Source: an uncultured Oscillospiraceae bacterium (GTDB lineage: Bacteria > Bacillota > Clostridia > Oscillospirales > Oscillospiraceae). From it: 64,000 nt of DNA. The translations under genes were made by a program, and so were the position numbers. The stretch is taken from positions 25,659 to 89,658 of the forward strand of contig CALXDJ010000008.1 of assembly GCA_944387035.1 (NCBI GenBank). Direction: 5' to 3'. Below the pieces are notes generated by a model. That model was not told where the DNA came from, searched no databases, and saw only the letters and a list, made by a program, of their open reading frames with translations. Positions 52,874 to 61,800 of this stretch are shown here, piece by piece; the first letter of the stretch is position 1, and each line of letters begins with the position of its first letter.

Positions 52874-52885
52874 TTGTAAGCGTGC

Positions 52886-53335
52886 TTATTCCGGCAGTTC
52901 CTGACGCACAAAGCTGCCCAGGATTCCGTTCATGAACTTCACCGTCTCCGGCGTCTCATATTTTTTGGCAATCTCCAGGGCCTCATTGATGGCAGCGCCG
53001 TTGGGGATGTCCGGCATATACAAAATCTCATACATGGCCACCCGCATGATGGCGGAGGCCACCAGCGGAATGCGGGCAAAGCTCCAGCCCTTGGCGTACT
53101 TGGCAATATACCCATCCAGCTCCGCGGCGTGGACACTGACGCCCTTGACCAGCCTGCGGATATACTCCGCCTGCTTGGCATTGGGAGTCTCGGCATAGAT
53201 CGGGTCCTCCCCTGCCAGGGAGGCAAACGACTCCGAGGAGAGTCTTTGATCCAGCAGCTCGTCAATGGGTTTATCCGTAAAGCTCAGCTCATAGGAAAGA
53301 TGGATGGCGATTTCCCGCGCGGTGTTCCGTACCAT
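52886..53335 (-). CDS. nusB: Transcription antitermination protein NusB
   Basis: All-helical factor that works with NusE/S10 in rRNA antitermination. 149 aa. Opening MVRNTAREIAIHLSYEL and the closing helices SFARIPLVASAIMRVAMYEI and GAAINEALEIAKKYETPETVKFMNGIL (in part) are typical. Lies between an Asp23 gene and xseA, the common order. Confidence 0.95.
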   Translation of the reverse strand: MVRNTAREIAIHLSYELSFTDKPIDELLDQRLSSESFASLAGEDPIYAETPNAKQAEYIRRLVKGVSVHAAELDGYIAKYAKGWSFARIPLVASAIMRVAMYEILYMPDIPNGAAINEALEIAKKYETPETVKFMNGILGSFVRQELPE

Positions 53336-53377
53336 AGTATTCCTTCGTCCTTTTCTCTCTTTTGACTCAAAGGGGCA

Positions 53378-53755
53378 TCAGGCTGTGGTGACACCGCCGA
53401 CATGGATGTTGACTGCCTCCACGCTGCACCCCGTCATGGCCTCTACGGCGGAAGAAACCGCCTTCTGGGCATTTTCCGCCACCTCGGGGATGGGCGTACC
53501 GTAACGCACCGTCAGGTACAGATCCAGCTTCAGCGCCGCGCCGGTCATATCAATCTTCACGCCCCGGGTTCCCTTCTGGGCGTTTTTCTTGTTGTTCACC
53601 AGATCCGTGACGCTGCCGCCCAGACTGGTCATCATGCCGGAGACGCCCTCTACCTCCCGCACAGCGCCCACAGCGATGGCGGCGATGACTTCCTCCGAAA
53701 TATTGATGCTGCCGTTTTCCTCCGGCAGGGTCATGTATTCCTTGCTTTCAGCCAT
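53378..53755 (-). CDS. Asp23/Gls24 family envelope-stress protein
   Basis: 125 aa. Typical alternating segments: INISEEVIAAIAVGAVREVE, GVKIDMTGAALKLDLYLTVR, and a C-terminal amphipathic helix with GCSVEAVNIHVGGV. The YqhY-type members sit before nusB and are linked to envelope and acetyl-CoA-carboxylase regulation in Bacillus; the exact role is unclear. First gene of the nusB-xseA-xseB-ispA unit. Confidence 0.92.
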   Translation of the reverse strand: MAESKEYMTLPEENGSINISEEVIAAIAVGAVREVEGVSGMMTSLGGSVTDLVNNKKNAQKGTRGVKIDMTGAALKLDLYLTVRYGTPIPEVAENAQKAVSSAVEAMTGCSVEAVNIHVGGVTTA

Positions 53756-53810
53756 ATCTGATGTCTCCCTTACTCATGCTGTCCTTGGTAAGCACAAATT
53801 CATATGTGAT

Positions 53811-53839
53811 ATTGTACCATGTCCTCCCCAAAATTACAA
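53811..53839 (-). promoter_or_regulatory. Promoter of asp23-nusB-xseAB-ispA
   Basis: Minus strand TTGTAA (53839-53834), 17 bp, TACAAT (53816-53811). It lies just past the spoIIIAH stop, so vegetative genes have their own start after the sporulation operon. Confidence 0.7.
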
Positions 53840-53842
53840 CAG

Positions 53843-54457
53843 CTAATTTGCCGCCATGATCTTGACGCTGCCGGCGGGCAATCCGGTCTCCGACATGGCA
53901 ATATCCGTGATTTTCGCCACATCCTCCGCGGTGAGCTCTCCAGTATCGGTGGCCACCACCACGCTGACGCCGTCTTCTCCCAGAAACGCCACGCAGTCCT
54001 GATAGCCCTTGGCCGTCACCAGATTTTCAATCTGCGCCTCCTGAAGCGTGTAGGCCGCCAGCACCTGGATTCCCTCCGAGGCCTCGTTGGCCACCGCCGC
54101 GTCGGCGTTTTCCTGCTCCGCCGCCTCCTGCAAAAGCGAGATGGCGCTGTCCCGGGCCTGCTGGCGGGTCAGGCGGGCCGAGGCAAAGTAGTCCGAGCCG
54201 GTATAGACTGCCGTCTCGTCCACAGCTTCCCCACCGTCGGCCGCGCCGTCCGCTTCCCCGGCGTCGTCGGCGCCATCCTCCACACCGCTGACCAGTGTGG
54301 CCTGACCCAAAATTTTGGTACCGGTCTCCTCGGACTGTGCCTGCTCCATCTGCGATACCGCCTGGTCCGACGTGTACCGCCAGTTCAGAGCCACCGCCGC
54401 ACACACCAGCACCGCCATGGTGGCCACTACTGCATTGCGCTTCCATCTTGCTTTCAT
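53843..54457 (-). CDS. spoIIIAH: Stage III sporulation protein AH
   Basis: Mother-cell half of the AH-Q channel that links mother cell and forespore. 204 aa from ATG at 54457 behind GGAGGAAG. One N-terminal membrane helix (about 8-28), an unusually acidic Gly/Ala/Asp/Glu spacer (about 60-85), then the YscJ-like ring domain (ISLLQEAAEQENADAAVANE, GYQDCVAFLGEDGVSVVV). Last gene of the spoIIIA operon. Confidence 0.93.
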   Translation of the reverse strand: MKARWKRNAVVATMAVLVCAAVALNWRYTSDQAVSQMEQAQSEETGTKILGQATLVSGVEDGADDAGEADGAADGGEAVDETAVYTGSDYFASARLTRQQARDSAISLLQEAAEQENADAAVANEASEGIQVLAAYTLQEAQIENLVTAKGYQDCVAFLGEDGVSVVVATDTGELTAEDVAKITDIAMSETGLPAGSVKIMAAN

Positions 54458-54480
54458 TGTGTTCTTCCTCCTCCAGATAA

Positions 54481-55002
54481 TCACTGCCATTTTGCCACCG
54501 CGATGCGGTCTGCCGAAAGCCCGGTCAGCGCCGACACCGCCTCGGTCACCGCCAGACGCACCTGGGGCTGATCGCCGCCCTGACAGACCACCAGCGCGCC
54601 CCGGTATGTCGGATACACCCGCCGGGTCACCACCGGTGCATCCCCTTCCCCGCCGTCGGTCAAAACGGTCTCGGAGCGGGCGGAGTAGTCCTCCGGCGCC
54701 GTGGGCTCTCCCCGGTACGTCAGCTCCGTATCCCGGGCCAGCTGCCGCTCTCCATCGGTATCCGCCGTCAGCATCACCCGCACCTGGCCCACGCCGCTGA
54801 TTTGTCCCAGAATTTCCTCCATCTCCGCCTGGATCGTTTCTGCCGTTGTCTCCTCCGCCGCCGCTGACACGGAGGACGTGCTGGTATTGCGCTTCCCACT
54901 CGGCCAGAGCAGCAGCCCTGCGCCGATCAGCACCACCAGAGCCGCGTATTTGTATCGGTCCCATTGCTTTCGCACTCCTTCAGTCTTCCAGATTTTCTTC
55001 AT
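54481..55002 (-). CDS. spoIIIAG: Stage III sporulation protein AG
   Basis: 173 aa from ATG at 55002. N-terminal membrane helix (about 20-37, YAALVVLIGAGLLLWPSG), then the ring-building domain that in Bacillus forms a large mother-cell ring in the feeding-tube complex (LGQISGVGQVRVMLTADTDG, RGALVVCQGGDQPQVRLAV). Overlaps spoIIIAF by 23 bp. Confidence 0.93.
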   Translation of the reverse strand: MKKIWKTEGVRKQWDRYKYAALVVLIGAGLLLWPSGKRNTSTSSVSAAAEETTAETIQAEMEEILGQISGVGQVRVMLTADTDGERQLARDTELTYRGEPTAPEDYSARSETVLTDGGEGDAPVVTRRVYPTYRGALVVCQGGDQPQVRLAVTEAVSALTGLSADRIAVAKWQ

Positions 55003-55465
55003 GCCAAACCTGCTCCTCCCCGGGAATTCCCAGCTCCCGCGCAATCCACTCCGACAGCTGTGCGGAATAGGCCCCCGTGATTTCCACTCTCACCGGAACC
55101 GGCATACCGTCGTCTCCGGGCGCGGTCTCCACCCGCACCTGAATCTGCATGCCCAGCCTGGCCGCTTCTTCCAATATATATGCGCCCGTCCGCTCCGCTA
55201 TGAGCTGCTCCAGCTCCTGATCCGATTCCGCTTCCAGCTCCGCCTGCCGCTCCTCGATGGCCTCGCGGTAGGGCGCAAGATCCAGCTCCAGGGCGGAAAG
55301 ATCCGTCCCCAGCAGGGGCCGCAGCAGTACCAGCATCAAAATGAGGCCGCCGGAAAAGGACGCGATCCGGCGCACATTTCCCTCCGGCAGCAGGGTCTGT
55401 ACCACCGAAAGCAGCAGAGCCGTCACCACCACGGCCCGCAGCCATTCCTGCACCGCCTCGATCAT
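54980..55465 (-). CDS. spoIIIAF: Stage III sporulation protein AF
   Basis: 161 aa. Two N-terminal membrane helices (about 8-26 and 33-52, ending GGLILMLVLLRPLLG), an acidic coiled region (EERQAELEAESDQELEQLI), then a C-terminal ring-like domain with PVRVEITGAY. Overlaps spoIIIAE by 4 bp. Confidence 0.93.
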   Translation of the reverse strand: MIEAVQEWLRAVVVTALLLSVVQTLLPEGNVRRIASFSGGLILMLVLLRPLLGTDLSALELDLAPYREAIEERQAELEAESDQELEQLIAERTGAYILEEAARLGMQIQVRVETAPGDDGMPVPVRVEITGAYSAQLSEWIARELGIPGEEQVWHEENLED

Positions 55466-56529
55466 GGCACCACCGCCGCAACCGACGAGAGCACGGAGAT
55501 CAAAAGCAGCAGCGCGCAGCTGCCGGTCATTCCCAGAATCAACCCAAAGGCGCCGCCCAGGCCGTCAATGAGCTTGTGCAGTCCCGGCGCGCCCACTGCG
55601 CCGGCGGCAAAGGCCGTGAGCTTGTAAAGAAGATACTGGATGCCCAGCTGTAAAAACGGATACGCGCAGGCTGCCAGAATCGCCAGCATCCCAAATACCC
55701 CCACGGTGTTTTTCAGCATTCCGGCCCCGGCCAGCACCGTCTCCGCCGCGTCGGAGATGATGCCGCCCACCACCGGCACCACCCCGGAGATGGCCGCCCG
55801 GGCCACCTTTACCGATGCCGCATCCACAGATCCTGTCACCACCCGGGAGACCGACAGATACACCGTAAAGAGCACCAGCGCCGTGGTCAGGCACCAGGTG
55901 ACCGCCTTCTTAAGTCCCTCCGCCAGAACCCCCAGCCGGCTTTCCGACAGTGCGGCCGACGCCGCCAGCACGCCTACATACACATACACCAGGGGCACCA
56001 GCAGGCCCCGGATCAAACTCACCAGCACGTCCACCAAAAACACCGTGGTCACCTGCTGGACTGTGGCGGTCGTGACGCTGCCGCTGGCCGCCGTGGCGGC
56101 GGCCAGCGTGGGCAGCAGCGCCCGTGAGAACACCGACAGGTCTTCAATGGTGCTGGCCCCCAGCCCCATGAGGGAGTCCAGGCTCCCTGCCGTCAAAAGC
56201 GTCACGGATAGAGCCCCCACCATGGGTAAAAACGGGGACGCCTTTCCGCCGATCCCCTGGAATGCCCCTTCCAGGATGCCGCAGAGCACCACGGCCACCA
56301 GCACCCCTGCCGCTCCCCGGACCCTCTGGCGCACGATGTCCCCGGCTTCGTTTCCCATCTGCTCCAGAATCCCGGTGACCCCGCCGGCAAAATCATCTTC
56401 CGGAATCTCCTCCATCCACTCCGCGGCCTGGTCCGGAAGCGCGTCGGTCAAATCCTCCGGCAGCTCCGCGGCCCGGGCATGGCTGGTGAGCACCAGCAAA
56501 AACAGCACAATACAAATGACGTTTCTCAT
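55462..56529 (-). CDS. spoIIIAE: Stage III sporulation protein AE
   Basis: 355 aa from ATG at 56529. Signal-like start, then about eight membrane helices (LISVLSSVAAVVP at the end). Polytopic core of the SpoIIIA complex, weakly similar to permeases. The longer frame overlapping spoIIIAD is not used; the start overlaps the spoIIIAD stop by 4 bp. Confidence 0.93.
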   Translation of the reverse strand: MRNVICIVLFLLVLTSHARAAELPEDLTDALPDQAAEWMEEIPEDDFAGGVTGILEQMGNEAGDIVRQRVRGAAGVLVAVVLCGILEGAFQGIGGKASPFLPMVGALSVTLLTAGSLDSLMGLGASTIEDLSVFSRALLPTLAAATAASGSVTTATVQQVTTVFLVDVLVSLIRGLLVPLVYVYVGVLAASAALSESRLGVLAEGLKKAVTWCLTTALVLFTVYLSVSRVVTGSVDAASVKVARAAISGVVPVVGGIISDAAETVLAGAGMLKNTVGVFGMLAILAACAYPFLQLGIQYLLYKLTAFAAGAVGAPGLHKLIDGLGGAFGLILGMTGSCALLLLISVLSSVAAVVP

Positions 56530-56915
56530 TCCATCAGCTCCAACAGCATGTCCAGCACAGCCCGCAGAAGCGGCAGCGCCGTCAGCATCGCACACACGGC
56601 TCCCGCCGTTTCCACCACGCTTCCCAGGGCCGACTCTCCGGCGTCCCGGCACAGTCCGGCACCCACCCGCACCACCAGGGCAATGCCCAGTGTTTTATAG
56701 AGCGGTACAAACAGCGTCTCCGGTACGCCGCTGCGCTCTCCCAGCTCCGCAAGGAACGCCATGAGTTCCTCCAGTCCCTGGGCAAGAAACACCAGTACCG
56801 CCACAGCAGCGGCAATTCCCAGCACCAGTGCGCACTCCGGGCTTCCCCGCCGGACCACCACGGCCAGCAGAGCCCCTACCACGCACAGGGCCGTCACCTG
56901 CACGATCTGCTCCAT
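56526..56915 (-). CDS. spoIIIAD: Stage III sporulation protein AD
   Basis: 129 aa, three to four membrane helices (VTALCVVGALLAVVV, LVLGIAAAVAVLVFLAQGL, LYKTLGIALVVRVGAGLCRD). Members resemble flagellar/type III export components. Five base pairs after spoIIIAC. Confidence 0.93.
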   Translation of the reverse strand: MEQIVQVTALCVVGALLAVVVRRGSPECALVLGIAAAVAVLVFLAQGLEELMAFLAELGERSGVPETLFVPLYKTLGIALVVRVGAGLCRDAGESALGSVVETAGAVCAMLTALPLLRAVLDMLLELME

Positions 56916-56920
56916 CTCTT

Positions 56921-57115
56921 CTATAGATCAAAGAGGGTTTTGATGAGGGTGAAAAGATCGCTGATCTCCTGCACCATCATCATGAGGACCACCACCAGTC
57001 CCGCCAGGGTGGTCATCATGGCCTGTTCCTCCCGGCCTGAGCGCACCAGCAACTGATTGAGCACCGCCACCAAAATGCCGATGGCGGCAATCTTGAAAAT
57101 CAAATCCACGTCCAT
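56921..57115 (-). CDS. spoIIIAC: Stage III sporulation protein AC
   Basis: 64 aa, two membrane helices (IFKIAAIGILVAVLNQLLV and TLAGLVVVLMMMVQEI) with a charged turn (SGREEQ). Typical length. GAGGAA lies at the right distance before its ATG. Confidence 0.93.
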   Translation of the reverse strand: MDVDLIFKIAAIGILVAVLNQLLVRSGREEQAMMTTLAGLVVVLMMMVQEISDLFTLIKTLFDL

Positions 57116-57125
57116 ACCGCATTCC

Positions 57126-57623
57126 TCATATCAGTAAGATCACCAGCAGCGCCGCACCGGAAAAGCACAATGCCGTCACCCGCTTTTCCTCCGCCTGCCG
57201 GCTGTTTTCCAGATCCTCCCGGTGCTGCTCCAGCCGCTGCACCGCCAGCGAAATTGCTTTGCACACCGCCTCCTCATCCCCGTGTAAATCCGCTCCCAGG
57301 TCCGCCAGAACCTCCCGGCTTTGAAGCGGCAGCGGCAGTTCCCCGCTCAGAGTCCGCCAGACGGGCGCCAGGGGCTCCCCTCTCCGCAGCGCCGCCGCTG
57401 CGCCGGAGAACAAAACGGCGGCGTCCGGTCCGCACTGCCCGGCCAACCGCTCCAGCAGCAGCGGCAGGGCGGTCCGGGCCATGCGGATTTCCTCCGCCAT
57501 CCGCCGCAGCGCGCCCAGCAGCGCCCGAAGCGTCTGCCGCTGCCGCCGCTGCTGCGCCAGGGTGTTCCAGCGCAGCCAGGCTCCGGCTCCCAAAATCAAC
57601 GCGCTTCCCAGCAGTTTCAGCAT
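57126..57623 (-). CDS. spoIIIAB: Stage III sporulation protein AB
   Basis: 165 aa from ATG at 57623, overlapping the spoIIIAA stop by 7 bp. Membrane helix at each end (about 2-17 and 150-165, ALCFSGAALLVILLI), between them a soluble helical domain (LRALLGALRRMAEEIRMART) of the GspF-like kind. Confidence 0.92.
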   Translation of the reverse strand: MLKLLGSALILGAGAWLRWNTLAQQRRQRQTLRALLGALRRMAEEIRMARTALPLLLERLAGQCGPDAAVLFSGAAAALRRGEPLAPVWRTLSGELPLPLQSREVLADLGADLHGDEEAVCKAISLAVQRLEQHREDLENSRQAEEKRVTALCFSGAALLVILLI

Positions 57624-58516
57624 GGCAGCGTCTCCAGCCGGTAGGCCCGTCCCGCTTGCGCCGTGGCTGTAATCCGCACCGCCAGCCGGAAGACCCGCTC
57701 TTCCAGCAGCTGACGATAGAGCGGCTTTTGGGCAAGCTCCGCCACATCGGCGGCGTGAATGGTGGCCAGCAGCCCCACTCCGCACCCCGCCGCCATGGCC
57801 ATGGCCCGCAGGTCCTCCCGGACGGTGATCTCATCTACGGCGATGATCTGGGGATTCATGGCCCGCAGCACCATGGGAATACCCACTGCCTTGGGACATC
57901 CGTCCAGCACATCGGTATGAGGTCCCACATCCATCTGAGGCTCGCCCTGCACCATGACCGCTACTTCGCCCCGCTCATCGATGAGGGCCATGCGGCGGGG
58001 CCCAATCCCCTCCGCTCCTTCGGAGAGCTGACGCACCAGATCCCGCAGCAGTGTGGTCTTGCCGCCGCCCGGCGGCGAGAGAATCAGCGTATTGACAAAG
58101 GCGCCGTCGGAGAACAGCCGGGGCGCCAGATCCCGGGCAATGCCCTTGTGCTCCCGGGCAATGCGCACCGCAGCGGAAGAGAGGCTTTTCAGGTTTGTGC
58201 TCACGCCCTCCTTCATCACCGCCGTACCGCAGATCCCGACCCGGAAACCGCCCCGCACCGGCAAAAAGCCATCCCGCAGGGTCTCTGACGCGGCATAGCG
58301 GGAAAACTCCGTAGCCAGATCGCACAGGGTTTCCAGTTCCTCCGGCTCCACAATGCCCTCCAGCGCAATCTCTCCCTCCGGCGTCAGCACCGTCATGGGC
58401 CGTCCTGCCCGCAGGCGGAACTCCTCCGCCCGGACCTGGACCTCATCCGGCTGCGACAGCGCCAAGGTGCGCAGCCGTACCGGCAAAATGGCCGCCGCCT
58501 CCGCGTAACGGCGCAT
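57617..58516 (-). CDS. spoIIIAA: Stage III sporulation protein AA, ATPase
   Basis: Secretion-type ATPase of the SpoIIIA complex. ATG at 58516 gives 299 aa; a TTG at 58534 with GGGGGAGG upstream is also possible. N-terminal degenerate domain (EVQVRAEEFRLRAGRPMTVL), Walker A SPPGGGKTTLLRDL, Walker B IIAVDEITVREDL, and C-terminal His box ATIHAADVAELAQKP. First gene of the eight-gene operon, whose order AA to AH is intact. Confidence 0.94.
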   Translation of the reverse strand: MRRYAEAAAILPVRLRTLALSQPDEVQVRAEEFRLRAGRPMTVLTPEGEIALEGIVEPEELETLCDLATEFSRYAASETLRDGFLPVRGGFRVGICGTAVMKEGVSTNLKSLSSAAVRIAREHKGIARDLAPRLFSDGAFVNTLILSPPGGGKTTLLRDLVRQLSEGAEGIGPRRMALIDERGEVAVMVQGEPQMDVGPHTDVLDGCPKAVGIPMVLRAMNPQIIAVDEITVREDLRAMAMAAGCGVGLLATIHAADVAELAQKPLYRQLLEERVFRLAVRITATAQAGRAYRLETLPC

Positions 58517-58562
58517 GCATTCCTTCTCCTGCAAGGGTCCTCCCCCTTTCCTTTGTTGCTTC

Positions 58563-58591
58563 AACCTATGACGGCTCGTCCCGGAGTATGC
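58563..58591 (-). promoter_or_regulatory. Sigma-E-type promoter of spoIIIA
   Basis: Minus strand GCATACT (58591-58585), 14 bp, CATAGGTT (58570-58563). It matches sigma-E (GHATATT-N14-CATACAHT) at 6 of 7 and 6 of 8 positions with the right spacing, as expected for spoIIIA. Confidence 0.7.
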
Positions 58592-58628
58592 ACGATGCCG
58601 GAAAAAAAGGCCGCTCATCCCTTCACGC

Positions 58629-58654
58629 ACCTTTGTGCCGCCGGGGCATAGACT
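58629..58654 (+). promoter_or_regulatory. Late-sporulation-type promoter of the 33-codon ORF
   Basis: AC (58629-58630), 16 bp, CATAGACT (58647-58654), then GGATTG. It has the same arrangement and near-identical -10 as the cotJ promoter at 9303-9330. Confidence 0.6.
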
Positions 58655-58709
58655 GGATTGAAAGGACTCCGGTTCTTTCATTTCAGCTACTTAATTAGGA
58701 GGTATTGCA

Positions 58710-58811
58710 ATGCCTGAAAAAGTCATGCCCGGTCCCGTGGAGGGCTGCGGCAGCATCCGTGAGGCGGTTTGCATCCATACTCGGAAAATTTATGACTCCT
58801 GCCGCGAATAA
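58710..58811 (+). CDS. 33-codon ORF, truncated spore-type protein or short peptide
   Basis: ATG at 58710 with an excellent AGGAGGTATTGCA before it and a sporulation-type promoter upstream. The peptide ends with REAVCIHTRKIYDSCRE; I know an almost identical stretch, continuing as DKDCLEDLRVY, from the start of longer clostridial proteins associated with spores. Here a TAA follows immediately, then a terminator. So the gene may be a decayed or shortened version that kept its control signals, or a genuine short cysteine peptide. Too short for most gene callers. Confidence 0.6.
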   Translation: MPEKVMPGPVEGCGSIREAVCIHTRKIYDSCRE

Positions 58812-58829
58812 CATGAAGCAATTTAGAAG

Positions 58830-58860
58830 AAAAGCCCCGGTTTCCCGGGGCTTTTCCTTT
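58830..58860 (+). terminator. Bidirectional terminator
   Basis: Stem AAAAGCCCCGG / CCGGGGCTTTT with a TTTC loop, flanked by A-rich and T-rich runs. It serves the 33-codon ORF and the phage-type gene from opposite sides. Confidence 0.88.
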
Positions 58861-58864
58861 TAAT

Positions 58865-61800
58865 TTAATTACTCAATCTGGGGATGATCTCCCAGCTCGA
58901 CTCCGGCCGGCCGTACCACGGGGCCTCATCCAGGGTGCTCCGGGCATATCCGGCCGCATCGTAGAGCGCCGTCTTCTGGGCATTGCTCAGCTCCATGGAG
59001 TCGATGTAATCCAGGACCTTCCGCTTCAAGGAGCCGGAAATCGTCTTTCCCGCCAGGTTCTTGTCCGCGCTGAGTCCGGAGATTCCCTCCCGGAAAGAGA
59101 TGAACTGCTCTGGCGTCACGCCCTGCCGGTACGCGCCCAGCAGGTTGTCATACTCCGAGTCGTCCATCATATCCTGCAGGACCTCCATCTGCTCCGCCTC
59201 GGAAAGCCCATAGTCCACCACAGCCCGATACCACTGGAGGTTGCTGACGCTTTCTCTTCCCTTCTCCGGCTCCAGCGCATCCAGCGCCTGAGCCAGGCCG
59301 CCGGCCGTCTCCGGGTCCATTCCGTTTTGGATATATCCCGTGTACCGCTCCGCCGCGGTTCCGGATGCGAAGGGAAAGGTCTGGGCAATCTCTTCCCAGC
59401 TCACCCCCATGGCCAGCAGCTGCCGCAGCGCATCCGGGCGCTTTCCGCTGTCCCCGGCGATGACGGATGTGTAGACCCTGAGCTTTTCCTGATCTGTGAG
59501 ATCGGCATCTGCGAGGGCTCGGACTTTGTCCTGGGCACTCACTGCGGAACGGATCTTCACAATGGCACGATAGACCGCCGTTCGGTCCGATCCCTCCGCT
59601 TCCATCTCCTTGACCAGCTGCGTCTGCTTGGCAGACAGGCCGGTCTCTCCGGAGGCATAGAAGTCCCGGGACTCGGAAAGGCCGCTGTTTCCAAAGAGCA
59701 CCGCCTGTACGATGTTGAGCGGATCCCGCTCCACCGGATACTGCATCCGCTGATTCTCTCCATAGCCATACATCCGTCCGCCGTCCAGCAGCGTCTGTGT
59801 TCCCTGCATGGTCTTTTGCACCTGGCGGCCACCCGGCAGCATGGAGCCGCCCAACGTCAGCAGCGCACCGCCCATTTCGCCGGAGAATATCCCGGCGTTT
59901 TGCGCCGCCTGTCCGACACCTTCCACCGCCTCGGCAATGTTGGTCAGCGGCATGGTCTGGTCCCCCAGGCCCAGCAGCCCTGCTGCGTTGCGCACGAAGG
60001 GGACATCATTCAAAAGGTTATACACCAGATCGTCCCCGGCCTGGCTCCAGTTGAACGCCTCCACTTCCCTGCTATCATCGTCATCCTCGTCTCCGCCGAA
60101 CAGCGGTGTTCCGAAAAGCCGTTCCCATCCGGCGTCCACCAGATCCGCCAGCCAGGCATTGGTGCTTTTTTCATTGCCGGATGCAAAGAAGTTTGCCAGA
60201 TACCCCAGCACATCAAAGGGCGCCGGGGTGCCGCCGTAGGCCGCCTCCGTGATCCGGTTGAGGAAAAACGCAGACAAAAGGCCCTTCACGGCCACGGTAG
60301 CCACGGCCCGTCCAGCGGCTTTCTTTCCGTGCGCCGCCGCCACCTGCCGGTATTGCCGCGGCAGATCCTGGGCAATGTGGTCCCAGCTGTTGACCGCCTC
60401 CACCTGGAACATGTGGAGCATCTGCGAAATGAGGCTCTTGCTCTCATAGGCCAGCGGCCGGGAACCCTTGGCCCGGGATGCCATGATGGACGTGGCAAAG
60501 CGGTTGGCCTCGTCCATGGCCGCGGCATGCTCCATTCCGCGGCTGCGCAGCTGCTCATATTTACTCTGCACGGTCAGGGCGGAGAGCAGGCCGTCCATGA
60601 TTTCCGCCGGTTTGAACAGCGCCGTCACATACCGGTCCAGGGCACTGTCGTCAGCCGTGAGGTAGTTGATGCCCTTTTTGGTGGTGAGCAGATCACTCTG
60701 GTCAAAAAGCTCTGTTGCCTTGAGATTCCACAGCCGTCCGCCGGTGGAGCGAACCAGTTTTCTGGCAGCCCGGGCAACCGACTTCCCGTCCACTTCCGCC
60801 AGCAGCTGCGCCAGCTGGGCGCTCTGGTTGAGCGCCGAGGAGACATTGCCCGCCACCTGCGCCCGGGCGAAGGCAGATACCAGCCGGTTTCCCACGTTGA
60901 GGCTGGAGCGCCCGGCGGTATACTCCATTCCCCGGTCCGCCATGGACTGCTTGCCCGCCAGAATATTGGCGTAGTTGTCAATGTATTTGACGAACTCCCC
61001 ATACCGGCTCATCTGTTTGATATTCTCATAAAGCGAATCGATGTAACGCTCCAGCTCGGCCCGGGCATCCTGTGCGGTCAGGGTGGTTCCCCGGGCAATC
61101 TGGCCGGTATCCCGCAGCACCTCCATCTGGGACGATGTGTCCATGCTCCGCAGTCCCTCCGCATGATCGATGGCGTTGGCGATCTCTTCCGGGCCGTAGG
61201 TTTTGCGCAGGTACCGAGAGAGGCCGCGCAGCCGGGCGATATCGTCCGTATGATACAGAACATCCGCCAGATGACTTACGTAGGACTCATAGCCCGCTGC
61301 CGCGTCGTAATCCGTACTGGTGCCGTGCCGGGTTTGGAAATGGGGATTCCATCGCTTTCCCGGCTTGTAGTCTGCCGTCAGGCCGGAAATGGAAGTGGGC
61401 AGCGACATGGCGTCCGGATTCACCCCCAGGGAGCGAAGCGCGCTGGTGAGCTTGTTTTGTGTGTCCGCCTTCTGCATGTGGGGCGCGTAGCCTTTGATGA
61501 ATCCAATGGTGCTGTATCCGTGGGCGGTGAGGAAGTCGTTGATGGCGTCATAGAACAGATCATACTGTTTGCTGTACGCCTCCACGGCACGGTTCACCTT
61601 GGCGCTGTCCACCTGTCCGGATGCAAGCAGTTCCTGGTTGTCCATCCAGCGGGCCAGCCGCTGGGCCAGCTCCTTTTCCTCCGTTCCCAGACTAAACTCC
61701 CGGGCCGCGTCTCCGGCGTTCTTGCCCAAGCGGATGTTCTCCGCCGCGTTCCATATGCCCTGGGCCGTCTCCATGGCGGCCACCGTCTCACCCACAAACC

